NCBI GenBank assembly: GCA_950106755.1
Contig: OX467084.1
Location: forward strand, 2,232,001-2,296,000
DNA from: Climacium dendroides
Taxonomy: Eukaryota; Streptophyta; Bryopsida; Hypnales; Climaciaceae
Reading direction: 5' to 3'
Length of the DNA: 64,000 bases
Shown: one piece after another, positions 12,493 through 24,622 of the stretch
Numbering within the stretch: position 1 is the first letter of the stretch
Layout of the letters: every line of letters starts with the position of its first letter
Position numbers and translations under genes: made by a program
The notes under the pieces: model-generated
Told to the model about the DNA's origin: nothing
Database searches by the model: none
Seen by the model: only the letters and a program-made list of their open reading frames with translations

Positions 12493-13160
12493 ATGTTGAC
12501 TGCAGAAGAGGAGCAACATTTCGTAGACTACATTTTAGTTATATGTGACATGGGGTACAGTCTCACCTCCATAGCTTTGAAACTGAAAGTATATGAGATG
12601 ATAAGCAACATGTAGACTCCTTTCACTAATGGGATTCTAGGCAAAAGTTGGATGAAATGGTGGCAGAGACGGCACCCAGAATTGACACTGCGAGTGGTAC
12701 AAGCATTAGAAGCATTACGTGCTCATGGCTTGAATGACATGGGTGCAAACACATTGTACAACAACCTTGACTACATGTACACGACACCCTAATATGCATC
12801 TCATCGAATTTGAAATTGTGATGAAACTGGAGTACAAGCTGGCAAAAATGGAGGCGCACGAGTTATAGCATGCAAAGAGGCACGTTTGGTGCAATTAGTT
12901 GTACTTGACAAAAGAGAATAGTTATCAATGGTTGTATACGTTAATGTAGTAAGAAAAACTATTCCTTCATACTATATTTTTCAAGGCAAACGGGTGAGCA
13001 AAAATTATGTGAAAACTGAAAAGGTGCGAGCCAAGAGCTACTTTGGCAATGTAAGAACATGCATGGATGACTTCTGCTCTATTTGCAGAGTCGCTTAATC
13101 ATTTTATCAAAAATGTGCAAAGAGTGGACAACATTTCATCTGAAACACGTCACACTACAA
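12493..13160 (+). pseudogene. Decayed pogo/Tigger-type transposase, N-terminal half
   Basis: A plus-strand frame starting MLTAEEEQHFVDYI reads as a CENP-B/pogo-type transposase: a helix-turn-helix N-terminus, then ILGKSWMKWWQRRHPE (the CENPB-type DNA-binding part), then NCDETGVQAGKNG, which carries the first catalytic Asp of DDE_1 enzymes. It is interrupted by at least four stops (after ISNM, YTTP, SHRI and DKRE). Homology resumes as MTSALFAESLNHFIKNVQR at 13067 and ends near 13160. The second and third catalytic acids are missing. It is a different lineage from the transposase at 727-2229. Confidence 0.7.
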
Positions 13161-13560
13161 CAATGGCAGTGTTTTATGACTTCAGAATTATAATCGAGAA
13201 TGACTGGCGACCGCTTGTAGTCATATTTTTGAAGGCAAAAAAATATGATTGCAAATATGGCTGCAAGTCATATTTTAGCTTTATACATCATGGCCGTATA
13301 GTGTATGGCCATTGAGAACACCAAAATACTTCATGGAGAATGGTAGGGAGCATATTTAGGGAACGCCTAGTTATATTTTCTAGTCATATGTTTTCTTTAG
13401 TCATATTTCGCAATCACATCTCCATGATAGTAAGATTTTTTCTTTTAAGTCAACCCCAAAAGACAAAAACAATTTGAGTAGGGAATATGTTTAGAAAGTA
13501 CCTAATCATATTTTTCCTCAATCATATTTTGTAGACATATTTTTTAGAGTCCCATCTGTG
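13155..13560. repeat. TCATATTTT-rich repeated segment
   Basis: The word gtcatatttt and near variants recur about ten times in both orientations, starting where the pogo-type pseudogene breaks off. It may be a small non-autonomous element inserted in that gene, but I could not define both ends. Confidence 0.35.
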
Positions 13561-13735
13561 AGGGTCTAACCCTAAATTGCAAGTTCCGTGACAGATCGAA
13601 GCGCACACAATGACATCAGAATCCCCTTCCTTCATGGGAAAGTTTTCAACGACATTTTGGTCTTTGAATTCATCCCCACAACTGAAATGTATGATCAACA
13701 TGAATTACCTACATGACAACTGAAATGTTTTTTGT

Positions 13736-13850
13736 GCCTGGGATGTGGAGATGCCCTGAAGCCTACTCTCAAGGGTTTTGCCCATGCGTCAATCGGTGGC
13801 CCGATTATTTGACTAGGTCGCCACCAGAATGGATGGGTTTGTAGTCAGGG
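13736..13850 (-). promoter_or_regulatory. Decayed copy of the dirigent promoter region
   Basis: On the minus strand this stretch follows the dirigent upstream region (about 6650-6790) at low but colinear similarity, sharing ccacatcccag and the GC-rich block around it. The TATA word has been lost and no dirigent coding sequence follows. It looks like the remnant of a duplicated dirigent locus. Confidence 0.35.
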
Positions 13851-15369
13851 ATGCCAAATCAGGTCTTCAGCTTAAGTGTCTTTCTGAGAATCTGTGATCC
13901 TAGAATTGTTTGATGGACTTTAGAGCACTAATGTGCTACCGCATGTTCAAGACAGCCCAGTCCTCCATTTTGAGAGTGAGTAGTGTCAAAGAAGAGAAAC
14001 AGAAAAGAAAGTATTCTTCAAGTTGAAAATTTGAAGCAACAGTGGAGCAAATTTAGCAAATTTTGTAAGCATTGCTGGGAATAGAGGGAAGTCTTGATGT
14101 TCACATCTACATTGGCCAATAGAGCCTAATTGTCTCCCAAACTTCTTATTGATCCTTTAGACATGTAACTCAAACACTAGAAGTAGGAAATGGAAGTGTT
14201 AAAGGCACTTCCAAATTTCAAAAGATAATTGTATGTATTAGTACTAGGAACTATCAAATATAATAAAAATATTCTTTTTATATCCTTTGGTTATAAATTT
14301 TATTAAGATTGAGCAAAAACGAAAAAATATTTATGAGACTTAAGTGACAACTTTAGAGCTTCCATAGTGAAGTATGCCATAAAAACAAATGTTTGGTTTT
14401 TTTCTTCTTAGTAATAGCCATGGTAGTCTTGGAGTAGTTTTAAATTAAACAAAGCCATGGACTTTAAGGGGTAAGGCACCCAATTTGAATGAAATAAAAT
14501 GTAGCACATGTCAAAGGATAGCAAGTTACTTTTGATTGTATAAGGTTACTTATTAACACGTCTCTCAACTCATTTGCTACAAGCATGTCCACTAGCAAAT
14601 AGTTGAATGGGGCTAGTGATTCAAACTTAATTGACCTGTCAAAAAACAAATGTTGATTCCATTAGCAAATTGGCCCCCTACCAATGTATTACAAGGAAAT
14701 AGAAAACAAGGCTATAGTTAGAATTTTAAGGCACCAAAATTAATTATCTTACGATTGAGGCTCTTTAAAACAGAATCTATTGGGTACCATACCTCTTCCA
14801 AGTTGTCCGCATGGTCAAATTCTAGCTATGGATATTATACAAGCTACCAAGTCTAACATTGATAAGAATGTCTGTGGTAGCTAGATGAACAAAATCCTTT
14901 TTAAATTTGATAAAGGAAATATAACCATATTGCTCATTGGCAATAATACTTGAAACCTAGATCTTTGCATCACACCATAGTGCAAGTCAATGTGGTGGTC
15001 ATGGTAGGTTGAAGTATGAGAACCAAAATTTGTAGAGCTAGGTAGTATTAGAAGGATATCCCCTGGAGCACTGCAATGGTGTGAATTACAAATGCTCATT
15101 TGATGCACTCTTGGAACATCTTAAGCCAATTAATTAAAGCATTAGTTCATTTAACTCAATTCCAAGTAAAGTCAAATGATTTTCTTTCAACATCCAACAC
15201 ACAAGAAGATGTCAAGAAAAGACAACAAATATTAGGATGGTCATAACATAAGTCAAACCAATCCTTATAGAGTCCCTATGCCACCTTCAAACATATATGT
15301 AGGAATCTTCTTCATGAGGTGCAGGTGTTGTGGTCACTTTCATCAAAATTGGTTTCTAGGAATTTTCAT
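13851..15369. other. AT-rich spacer, no gene seen
   Basis: No coding frame longer than chance, no terminal repeats and no RNA gene recognised. Confidence 0.5.
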
Positions 15370-15371
15370 TA

Positions 15372-15939
15372 TTCCCTCCATCCCAAAATGATTTTCATAT
15401 TGGCCTTAATTTTTTGTTCCAAAATGATCTTCTTATTGCACTTTGTGACATTGCAAATTGGTCAAATTTGGTTTTTGAATGCTATTTGGGACCAATAAAA
15501 CAACTCCACGTAGTAGTTTTTCCTTTATCCATGTAATCATCAATCAAAAGGCAAGTGAAATGACTAAAGGGGTTAGTCAACATTGTTCATTCTTATTTTT
15601 TGCATTGCTTGAATATTGCCCAATTAAAGAGGATGAAGTTTCAAGAGGTGAAATAAAGGGCCACACATAATCTTAGGCATATACTAAATGCCTACAAAAT
15701 GATGACTTCACACTCAACAATTGACTCGTGGTGCTCTTTGAAAATGCCCCTCCCCCCCAAACCTACTTTTTAATATTCCAAAACTACATTTTGAGAAGGG
15801 CTCTAAAACTCAATGTTTCTAGAATGCACAGAGTACACCAAACTCTACTTATAGCACAAAAATGATTTTTAAAATGTTACTTTTAGCCTTACTCCAAAAC
15901 ATTTTATTCAAGAGGAAGATCATTTTGAGACAAAGGTAG
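15372..15939. mobile_element. Stowaway-like element (Tc1/mariner class)
   Basis: The left end reads TTCCCTCCATCCCAAAATGA and the right end, inverted, CTACCTTTGTCTCAAAATGA. These are diverged versions of the Stowaway terminus (ctccctccgtcccaaaat type). Both ends are flanked by TA (15370-15371 and 15940-15941). The 568-bp length fits a non-autonomous element, and no transposase frame is present. Confidence 0.7.
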
Positions 15940-15941
15940 TA

Positions 15942-17769
15942 TGACATTTGAGTAAAGTACCTTAAAAGACCTACATAACAATCTAAAGCAATGTTGACCA
16001 CCCACACTTTTCTTTTTAGTTCCATTGTGGTTGTTAGTGATCGTACATGCCTATTCATTGTTGATCAAGTACCAACAATGTTTGAATTCTTGAATTCAAA
16101 ATATGAAAGAATATGTGCCACTCAAGAAAGAAATAAGAAAATTGGGAGTGCCTTGGATACTTTAACTCTACCTTCAATTACCAATTGCCCTCCAAGGCAT
16201 CCATAGTTTCTTTCCAAGAGTTTCTTTGTCATTTCCATACTTCATAAAAAAGAATTGTAATCATTTGAGGTTGGTTGCTAAATTATTTTAAACTTTTGTT
16301 TGTAAATATAATGAATTTACATGATTTCAACAATTTTGAAGAAGATTCTTATATTTCAATTGGGTACAAAGATATTTTCTAAGAAGTTCATAATACTTAG
16401 CACTAAAGCAACATAAGGGAGGGAGGAATTAAGGTAAAACAGTGCATTGTGGTTAGAGTTTGGAGTTTGGCCTCACGCTATTGTTGAAATTTTTCAATTC
16501 TTTCCTCACTTAAAGAAAAGTGTGAGAAATAGCAAGTGCAATTGAAATTATATTTTTTCGACAAAGTATAAATTTGGTAGGAATTTATGAAGTGTTCAAT
16601 GCATCATGGCCCAAAAGAGTTTGTGGACTACCCTATAACCAACAAAATCTAAATCCATAATGCATCTTACTATCTAATGTAGTCACAATATTTTCTAACA
16701 TGGAAGCAACGTCCGGGGAGTTTCAAGGTTTAGTTATGATCTAGCCAAATTTTTTTGAAGATTTCTAAATGACATAAAGAACATTGGGATGAGGTACCAG
16801 CCTCTAAAATGGCATTATAGGAAATTGATTGGGTAGGGTAAAAAAATTCTAGCAATTTTATCGGTTATCCTAACAATATTTAGGATATTTGTTGTTTAAA
16901 TTTTAGTTTTTCTGGTAGGTAGCCGAGGGAAGTGGAGGTAGGATAGAAATTCTTGACTAAGGACTAAGGGACCTTGGAGGCTTAGATCCTTAGTAATTCG
17001 ACTAAGTAGTTAGTATGTTTATTATCCTCTAAAAAATACACTAATACAATGATTTTGGTAAATAGTTGTTAGTTAGTTTGTCAGACTATGAGTCCATTAG
17101 TTCCTCAAAGCTATCACTTCAATTAGGGCTTAGGGTTGTCACTTTCAATCACTTCTGCTCACTTCTTGTCTTACTTAGAATTTTGCTTTTAAATTTCAAT
17201 CTCTTGCCCACCTGTGATTTTGCATACAAAAACGATTGGATTGGATTGGCAGTTGACAATTACTTTACCATCATTGTGACTTAGTTACTCTCACTTGCTC
17301 AATTGTTTTTTTGGCTCTTGGTCTTTCTCGGTGCTATTGAAGGACATTTTGCATTTTGGAGCATTTTTGGGCACTATTTATTTCTTGTTAATGTTTAAGG
17401 GCATTGTGCTTGTAATTTGTGAAGAAACTCACAATGACTACACTTCAAGTATGTTTTTTTTTTTTTTTTTTTTTTTTAATTTTCTTGCTTGATGTTTTGT
17501 TGGGGTGGGGTGGATAGGGCAGTTTTGCTCCCACAACTAAACTAGGATTGTTAAAGGCTAAACCGTTTGCTTGTAATTTTGGATGTATTGTATGAGTTAA
17601 TATGATGCTTTTTTATTACGGTGCTATTTTTTTGTGACAAGATTGTTCGGACAATAGGCTTCTACTATTGTATAGATTGCCACAGGTTGCTTCTTGGGCT
17701 CATTAAGGTATGTTTTTTCTAAATTATTCTTTGTTTCTCTTTTTTGTTTTTTGTAATTTTGGGGGGTAT
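15942..17769. other. AT-rich spacer with a poly-T run
   Basis: No gene recognised. A run of about 23 T lies near 17454-17478. Open frames here are short and hydrophobic and look like chance. Confidence 0.5.
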
Positions 17770-18929
17770 TGTCATACGCATGGTCTAGGTGTTAAAAATA
17801 TCCTTACAACACCCGAACATTAAAAAATGACTCGAAATATCGTCCCAAGGGATCCCAGGATGTTGTTCCAAATGTAGGTATCCGGATTTTCTCATTTCCA
17901 AGACCTACTCACCCGAATATTAATCCGTCCACACTTCTTATACTCTTCTGGATATAAACACTATTTGGATTGCTATCTGGATTGCAATCCGGATCCGGCC
18001 TACTCCGGTTTCCGGAAACAATTTCACCAACTATTAGTTTTCTATACCTCTATTTTGTCCTTAGAGGATCCACTATTGCTCTTTAAAGGGGTAAAGACTC
18101 CACCACTCATAATCCTCACACATTCTTTGCTCTCTCAAAACAAACAAACACCAAAAACACGAGTTGATTCAAGGGGGTGGCACCCTGACAACTTTCCAAA
18201 TGGCCGGGTAGAAAGTAGGTCACATAGGGCCGTTACTACAATGATGGATCTACATACACTTGGAACTAAGAGAGGTCTCTGTTTCTAGTTTCTACACTAA
18301 TCTTGTGGTTGGTAGACCTTCTGGTAGGTAGAAATTTTCCTGTAATGGTTGCTTATCTCCATATAGAATCGGTCTTGGACTTCCAAACTTGCATCCACAC
18401 CACTCCTGGATTCCTACTGAATTACCATTCTAGTAATTTAAAGGCACCGCGCACAAGTCCTCATTCACAAATCTAATTCCCTCTATTAGGTACCTTCTCA
18501 GCCTAATCTGGTTGTTGAAGATCCGGATTCCGTTTCACTTATTCCCTCTTACACTCCAGCACTCATGTGAACAAGCAGATGACACTCTTTGCAAGGAATT
18601 CAACTCAAAGCGATGGCCTGGATGCTCAAATTAAAGAATAGAATGAAAACAGAATGGAATAAACTTAAATGGAATGGAAGGGTAATAAACCTGCCCGCCC
18701 TTAAAAACAAAACAAAGGGGCTTAACAGCCTCCACAAAACTAGGGCAATGGCACAACCGACCGGTCTGGGATTACCGGAATGCCATTGGCTAGTTGTCCC
18801 AAAAAATCGCTCACCTGGACCCACATACGGAAAATCTATTTCAGAAAACTAACTACCTCAAAAACTGCCTAACTACCTATCCTTCTGTGCTTTCTTCAAA
18901 CTGCTTCCGCCTTTTTCCATCAACGTGGA

Positions 18930-19357
18930 TAGTCTTCAAAAAGCAGACTTGGGAGGCGGAGTCAACTTTGTTGTTGACTGGGTCGTCACCTTGGGAGTTG
19001 GCATGGACCGGATTGTCTTGGGTTGCTCTCCGGTCCCCGGAAGAAGGTAAGGAGGCGGTTGGAAGAGGATTGTACCATAAGGGAGCGGTTGAAAGGATGG
19101 TGGGACGTTAAACGAATCGAGCAGGGCGTTGCCAAATTAGTTTGTTTTTGTGCGTTTGATTCTCCCTCCCTGTGGCGGATGTCAGCGGTTCGAGTCCGCT
19201 TGTCTCTAGCCAGCTAATATAATAGCATGAAATAATTCTGATTCTTAGTTAGTAGGTAGACAAATTGATTTATGATTTTTTATTTATGGACGTCGATAAA
19301 ACTTTTTTTATTTAGCACCTTAAGATGATATAGCCTTTAATGGCGAGGTTCAAACGA
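18930..19357 (+). other. Nuclear plastid DNA insert: trnA-UGC 3' part to start of 23S rRNA
   Basis: From 19174 the sequence is the 3' exon of plastid trnA-UGC. The plastid trnA-23S spacer follows (ATTTATGGACGT, GATAAAA, ATTTAGCA, CACCTTAAGATG, ATAGCCTTTAA), ending in GGCGAGGTTCAAACGA, the start of plastid 23S rRNA. The order and spacing match plastid rRNA operons as I recall them. The part from about 18930 to 19173 is GC-richer than the LTR around it and could be the trnA intron, but I am less sure of it. The insert lies in a decayed retrotransposon LTR, so it is a nuclear insertion and not plastid DNA itself. Confidence 0.7.
19174..19208 (+). tRNA. trnA-UGC: 3' exon fragment of plastid trnA-UGC (non-functional)
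   Basis: The 35 bases include the T-arm GCGGTTCGAGTCCGC and most of the acceptor 3' strand of plastid tRNA-Ala(UGC), ending tctcta where plastid genes have tctcca. The 5' exon with the anticodon is absent in this window, so it cannot make a tRNA. Confidence 0.7.
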
Positions 19358-20428
19358 ACTCGGATTCTTCTTCCTCTTTAGTTTCCGTCTTGTAACTCTT
19401 GGCAGACTCCTCCTTGGAATCTTTAATCTCCTGTACGTCACTAGTAGAAAACAGGGTCAAATGTAACCAGTCAAAAAATGACTGGTTACTAAAAGGCTAC
19501 TGAAAAATGACTGACAGTCATGGAAATGGTGCCAAAGATGACCTGTCACAATCAGTAGTCATTTAGTAGTGCTTTCCCAAAGCAGTGGATGGCGACCAGA
19601 TGAAACAAACAACCAGAACTAGTGTCATCCACAGTTCAGTCTGTATTCTGTGGCCTTATTGCTGATGCAGTTTTCGTTGAGTCATATTTGAGTTGTGCTG
19701 TCATAAAATGAGTACAATATATGACTATAGTAAAACTAAAAAATGACTGACAATAGGACACCATGGAAATTGAACTTATTAAATTTATTATTTGCTTCTC
19801 TATAAAATGCTAATTGCATTGTAGTCATTTTTAAGTTACAAACTACTTTTCAAATGGACAGCTTAGATGAATGGATCAGATGGACGGCTTAAATGGAATG
19901 ATGGATGGATCAAATGGACGGTTGAAATGGTGGAATCAGATGGGCAATTTGAAAATGAATAGTTTAGACTTTAAATGGATGGATAAGATTGTATCTTGAT
20001 AGTAAATGGAGGTCTTAGATTTTAGGTCAGCCGCCACATTTTAGGTCAGCCGCCTTTCTATTTCTATGTAGGTTGACATGTGGCATATTGTAATTGCAGC
20101 TGTCTAACACACATTGCAGCTACTGCTGCCTTCTTCTTCAAGATTCATCTCTTCTTATATTTTCCTCCTATTTTTGCTTTCTTCTTCAAGCTTCATCTTC
20201 TTTCATATTTTCTTCTTGCTTTTGCCTCCTCTTTGCTTCTTTTTTCTTCTTGTTTTTGTTTCCTTCTTGCTTCTTGTTCATCAACTTCCTCTCATTTGTT
20301 CCTCTTGCTTGTAAATGAAGGTTTAAGTCTACTTCCAACCTTATCTCTTGAATGTAGCAATTTACTTTTTCTTTAGTGCTTTTTACTATTTACTTCTTGT
20401 TTGTTGTTATTTGTTGTTGTTCAATTTA

Positions 20429-20700
20429 GGCAATTCAAGTAGTTCAGGCAATTCAGGTAGTTCAGGCAATTTAGGCAGTTCAGGCAATTCAGGTAGTTCA
20501 GGCAATTCAAGTAGTTCAGGCAATTCAGGCAGTTCAGGCAATTCAGGTAGTTCAGGCAATTCTGATAGTTCAGGTAATGCAGGTGGTTTAGAAAATTTAA
20601 GCAATTTAAGCAACTTAGGCAATTCCTGATTTCTAGCAACTTAGGCAATTTAAGGAGTTTAGGTAGTTCATGCAATTTAGGCAACTTAAGCAATTCAGAT
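20429..20700. repeat. 18-bp minisatellite inside the small CACTA element
   Basis: Tandem copies of ggcaattcaggtagttca, about 15 in number, become looser towards the right. One frame reads as repeats of Gly-Asn-Ser-Gly-Ser-Ser and the opposite strand as Leu-Pro-Glu repeats. Both are by-products of the repeat unit, not genes. Confidence 0.85.
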
Positions 20701-20834
20701 TTTGACATAGTGCAATTATAGTATAGTCATAGTGTAGTCATAGTGCAAACATAGTGTAGTAATAGTATAAATGTAGTCATTTATGCTTACAATATTGTGA
20801 CCGAACTAATCATTTTTTGGAATGAATATCACTT

Positions 20835-21125
20835 GAAAATGACTACCATAGCTTACATAATAACTACAAAATGATTCCAACAGCCTATATAATGACTCCA
20901 GCAACCTACAAAATGACTTCAGCAACCAGAAAAATGACTACAACAGCCTACTAAATGATTGCAACAGCCTACGAAGTGACTGCAATAGTTTGCGAAATGA
21001 CTGCAACAACCAGCGAAATGACTCCAACAGCTTACAAAATGACTGTAGCAGCTTGCAAACTGATTGCAACAACTTGCAAAATAACTCCAGCAGCCTATAA
21101 TATGACTCCAACAACTTATTTGACA
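20835..21125. repeat. Degenerate aaatgact-n-cagcctac repeats
   Basis: About 14 degenerate units of about 20 bases built on aaatgactgcaacagcctac. They belong to the right subterminal part of the small CACTA element. Confidence 0.75.
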
Positions 21126-23299
21126 TCAAATAGAATCACTTCAATACCAACGAATAAAAAACTGCCAACTCAACATGTTAGATCTGTAGCCACGTGGCAA
21201 ACTGCCATTGGAGGTGCTCCATATAATCACATCCTAATGAAGTTCCACATCAGCATAGGATGAAAAAAAATGGTCTTGTCCCAAATGACTGCCTTGTCCG
21301 TAATTACTTGTCCTAAATGACTCTGAGCCCCAAATCCAATTTTAGTCATTCTATTGACATTAGTGTCCTAAATGACTGGTTACGCAGTTATAAACAGTAG
21401 TCATTGATAGCCTGTTTTCTATTAGTGCGTCCACTTCATCTTCTGGTGAATATTCCACTAGATTCACCATGAAGCTCTCCTATCTTGGTGTTGGAGTTGG
21501 TGTTGTTTGTTTTATATGCACAAAACTTTCCGGATGGATCCGAGCCAGATTCCTCAAGACTCCTATCCGTTGAACCAGATTGGTACGGGTCGAAAGAGGA
21601 GATGTCTTGAAAGTTGTTTGTAAGGGCCAAACACTTAGTGGATCAAAAACTTTTGTCTGTACTGAAACTAATTTCAAGGTCAGTTCTTTGACTGATCCGA
21701 GTGGCATCTTCTTCCTTTTTTTTGAAATCTGTATTGTACTTGAAGAAGGATTTTCAGATTGATCTTTCTGTGGTAAGGGCAAAGAGATGGGAGCCTATTG
21801 GATTGGAGTCGGCTGGATCAGAACCTACTGTGTCGAAGCTTGCAACCTTGGAAACATGGTGGCAGGTACTTCCAAAAAAATTGAAAAATCTATGATTTTG
21901 TCATGATCCAGGTTTCCCAACAATTGACGCATCTCCTTCACTGCCACCTTCAACCGGCTTAGAAATCAACTAGGATTGTTACCACCTTCGTTTTTGTAAC
22001 GCGACCTTCAGCGAGAAACTAGACGTTGAAGAGTTCGGCTCTCAACATGATGTCCTCTGGATATGTGAGTAATCCCTTTAGGTTCCGGACTAGATCAAGA
22101 GCTTCTGTCTCTCATTGTCTTGTAGTATCCATCTCCCTTTCCGTTGAAGTCATTTGGGATCTGAGGTTATCTTGTTCTTTCTCTAGTTTCCGGATCTACT
22201 CCTTCCATTTGTACAAAACATCCAGTTTTGGTCTTCGCTTGATTTCTTCAATGATGCGATCCGGCTCGATGCCTCCCAATGCCTCGTAGACATTGAAAAC
22301 GATTGCCGCCATTCCGTCATGCGCCTCCTTGGCTTGACGCATCCACTGGATTCCAGCCTCGAAAGGATCCGGATCCTCCACCTGAGCCTGAAGTTGGTTG
22401 AGCTCCTCCCCTTCTAACGCCAACAACTTCCTGTGTGAGGCTAGATCCATGCATAGACTTCCTTTGATTCTTTTGTCGCTCGGCAAAATCTTCCTTCACC
22501 TCCAGAACGTCTTCCTCCTCTTCAATTCCGACTGCAGATGTTCTGACTTGTATTCCTTCATGAGTCTGTACTTTAGAATCATCACTCTAGTTTTGTACCA
22601 TCTCCGGATTGCTCAACACCTCATGGTGGTAAAGATGGAATAGGTAACGGCTAATCAAGCTAGGCTTCCTCCTCGAGACATTGTCCGCCAGTTTCACCAC
22701 TATTGTTCCGATCACTTGACCCCAATTTACTACTTCGTCTTCCAAAGTTCCAAAGATTGTATTGGCCACAGTGATTGTGACTCAGGTGGGCTTATCGGGA
22801 TACAGGAGTGGAATCAAGAATTCTAGCACATATCTATGTCTACCATCTTTATAGTCACTAATGGCATACCCCTCTTTTGAGTGGGCCAGGTTGCAGAACT
22901 TCTTGTTGGCGTACTTATCCACCCAGGAGGCAAATCTAGATCTGTCTTTTGTAAATCCGTAGACCTCCGCCCACATATTCGTGGTCTTCGACCCCTCACC
23001 GTCAACTCATACTAATTCGGAATTCCTTCGATGAGTTCTTGAATCATCTCATTATTTTTGAGATTCCATGGCCTCCATATAAGTTCTAGGCATCCCATTC
23101 TAATAAGGTCCTTATCTAATTGTTTCCGGGTGGCTGAGTTGGAAGGGATAGTCAGAGCGACCATCCGTATTGTGACTATAGGTTTACGAAATCTGATAGG
23201 TCGATCCATGACGGAAACTTCTACTCTGGTGCAAACGGCACCGACCTTACCTTTCTCTTCCTAGCACAATCCCTATCTCACCATTCTTTCACTCAAAAG

Positions 23300-24334
23300 G
23301 CCTTATTCGTTAAATTGAGACAAAATGCATATTTTGAGACTTTGAGATTAGGGCGGTGAAGCACGATTGAACCAATACTTAATAAATTCAAAGATAAATA
23401 AAAAGTAGTTTGCAAAAGTTATAGAAATTATTATAGTTGTTCATGGTATTCACAACAAAAAGGAGATGGAAAATACATCGACATAGAAAGACTTAGAATA
23501 CTCTTCTCCATAATGTGGCAAGAAGTTAACAATGCACAAGAAATCAAGTCAATACAATATCATGAAGCTTAATTTATTGAAGAGATTGAACACAAAATGA
23601 TTATGCAACTCTTAATAACCGTAATATCACTTGGAATTATGCTTTGCAAATTGCAACACTAAGTAAAGTATGGATTTAAGAAAATCTCTATATATGAAAA
23701 GAGGCTTTATGTACATGAAGCTCTCAACCTCTCTCAATTTGCCTTTCTATATTTTTTTGGCAATGCTATTAATAGATATTTCATTGGCCATGCTATTTAT
23801 AGAAAAAGACACTTAAAAGCCCATTGCTCCAAAAACTAATATAGCATCCTCAAGCATCGCCATGGTCTGTACAATTGCTATTCGCTGCATGTGATGCTCC
23901 CAATTTGGCAAACCCCTCGTGTCGAGAAAGATGGTAGTGTCCTCCTCCAATGTCCACTCTTCCACTATCAGCGGAAAAGCCTACACTCTGAGAATCACTC
24001 TCCTTCCGCTCTGGCTTCCGCGTACTCTAAGGAGCTTCAGAAGCGGATCGAGATGTTGACCGGGGGGCGTCCGGTTTTCTACATTTGCATTGACACTATT
24101 TATATATGGAATTTCTATTCCAGTTGATCTTGACTGCCGAAGACGTTGTTGCTCTCTTAGAATACTTTGACGATACAAAAAGCTGCCTGAGAGCACTCGC
24201 CTACCTCCAACAGAGCGTGAAGGCCTAGGGCCATTATCCTCAAGTCGAGGTAACTGGGGCGTAGGCTGAGGCCCTACTCGGTCGCTCTTTGTATAACCCT
24301 GCGAGGCGAAGAGCCCCACCACTTCTCGCACATG
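23300..24334. other. Sequence between two LTRs, unclassified
   Basis: About 1 kb separates the point where similarity to the type-X LTR ends from the start of the type-Z LTR. An open minus frame of 116 codons (23981-24331), arginine-rich with RQSILREQQRLRQSRSTGIE, matches nothing I know. Whether this is a remnant internal region of a retroelement or old flanking DNA is unclear. Confidence 0.4.
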
Positions 24335-24614
24335 TGTCGCAACATAAATTTTTGGTTTTGATTAGCTTATCTAGAATTCAGAGCGAAAACTAGTAAAGTG
24401 GAATTGGAACTGAGTACAAGTGGTAGGGAAATCGGATATATACACGCGAAAAATGAAATAGTGGGTAGATTGGATTCCATTCAGTTGGAAATTTCAAATT
24501 GGTCGGGATTGGAAACCCATCCGAAATTAGGGTAGATACCAGATTAGGGTTGGACCGGATGTCAAGCCGTCAAACCGGAATATAGTCATTATGACCACGG
24601 CGGAGTCCTGGGAC

Positions 24615-24622
24615 TATTTAAA
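24615..24622 (+). promoter_or_regulatory. First TATA box of type-Z LTR, ahead of its ORF
   Basis: TATTTAAA in the context ggactatttaaag. The complete type-Z LTR has TATATAAA at the same place (37585-37592), and the ORF-less copy has tatataac at 31190-31197. Confidence 0.55.

Larger units (their letters stand above)
19439..21427. mobile_element. Non-autonomous CACTA (En/Spm) element, 1,989 bp
   Basis: The ends are CACTAGTAGAAAACAGG and, inverted, CACTAATAGAAAACAGG, with a 3-bp target duplication CGT (19436-19438 and 21428-21430). Subterminal regions repeat aaatgact and agtcat words in both orientations, as expected for transposase-binding repeats. The interior has two tandem-repeat arrays and no transposase. 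It interrupts the LTR-encoded ORF copy of the surrounding LTR. Confidence 0.88.
19366..23205 (-). pseudogene. LTR-encoded ORF, decayed copy split by a CACTA element
   Basis: On the minus strand, fragments in shifting frames follow the LTR-encoded protein in order. They are an N-terminal part with SATRKQLDKDLIRMGCLE and RPWNLKNNEMIQELIEGIPN (23205-23012), then WAEVYGFTKDRSRFASW and YVLEFLIPLLYPDKPT (near 22976-22782). VTITVANTIFGTLEDEVVNW and YLFHLYHHEVLSNPEMV follow (to 22587), then linker pieces to 21430. After the CACTA insertion a last acidic piece, VQEIKDSKEESAKSYKTE, ends near 19366. Many frameshifts and stops make it a dead copy. At the codon where both type-X copies have TAG this copy has Gln. 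Confidence 0.65.
17770..23300 (-). mobile_element. Type-X LTR, decayed, with two later insertions
   Basis: The left end reads tgtcatacgcatgg... and matches the type-X LTR edge (tgtcgtacgcg...), including the following ccttacaa, tgactcgaaatatcgt and hairpin-rich segments. The minus-strand LTR-encoded ORF follows at 19366-23205. Similarity to the type-X LTRs continues to about 23300 and then stops, so the U3 end is truncated or replaced. Inside it lie a plastid-derived insert (about 18930-19357) and a small CACTA element (19439-21427). No gag or pol accompanies it. Confidence 0.65.

Noticed and set aside
17066..17492. Hydrophobic short frames
   Set aside because: AT-rich chance frames next to a poly-T run; no homology recognised.
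19166..19208. Functional nuclear tRNA gene (good B box GGTTCGAGTCC)
   Set aside because: Only the 3' exon of plastid trnA-UGC is present, with plastid spacer after it; the 5' half and anticodon are missing.
20348..20629. Gly-Asn-Ser repeat protein on the plus strand and Leu-Pro-Glu repeat protein on the minus strand
   Set aside because: Both come from the 18-bp minisatellite, which is open in several frames by its period; no start context or homology.
20429..20700. Regular repeats resembling a CRISPR array
   Set aside because: Repeats are directly tandem without unique spacers, in a plant CACTA element.
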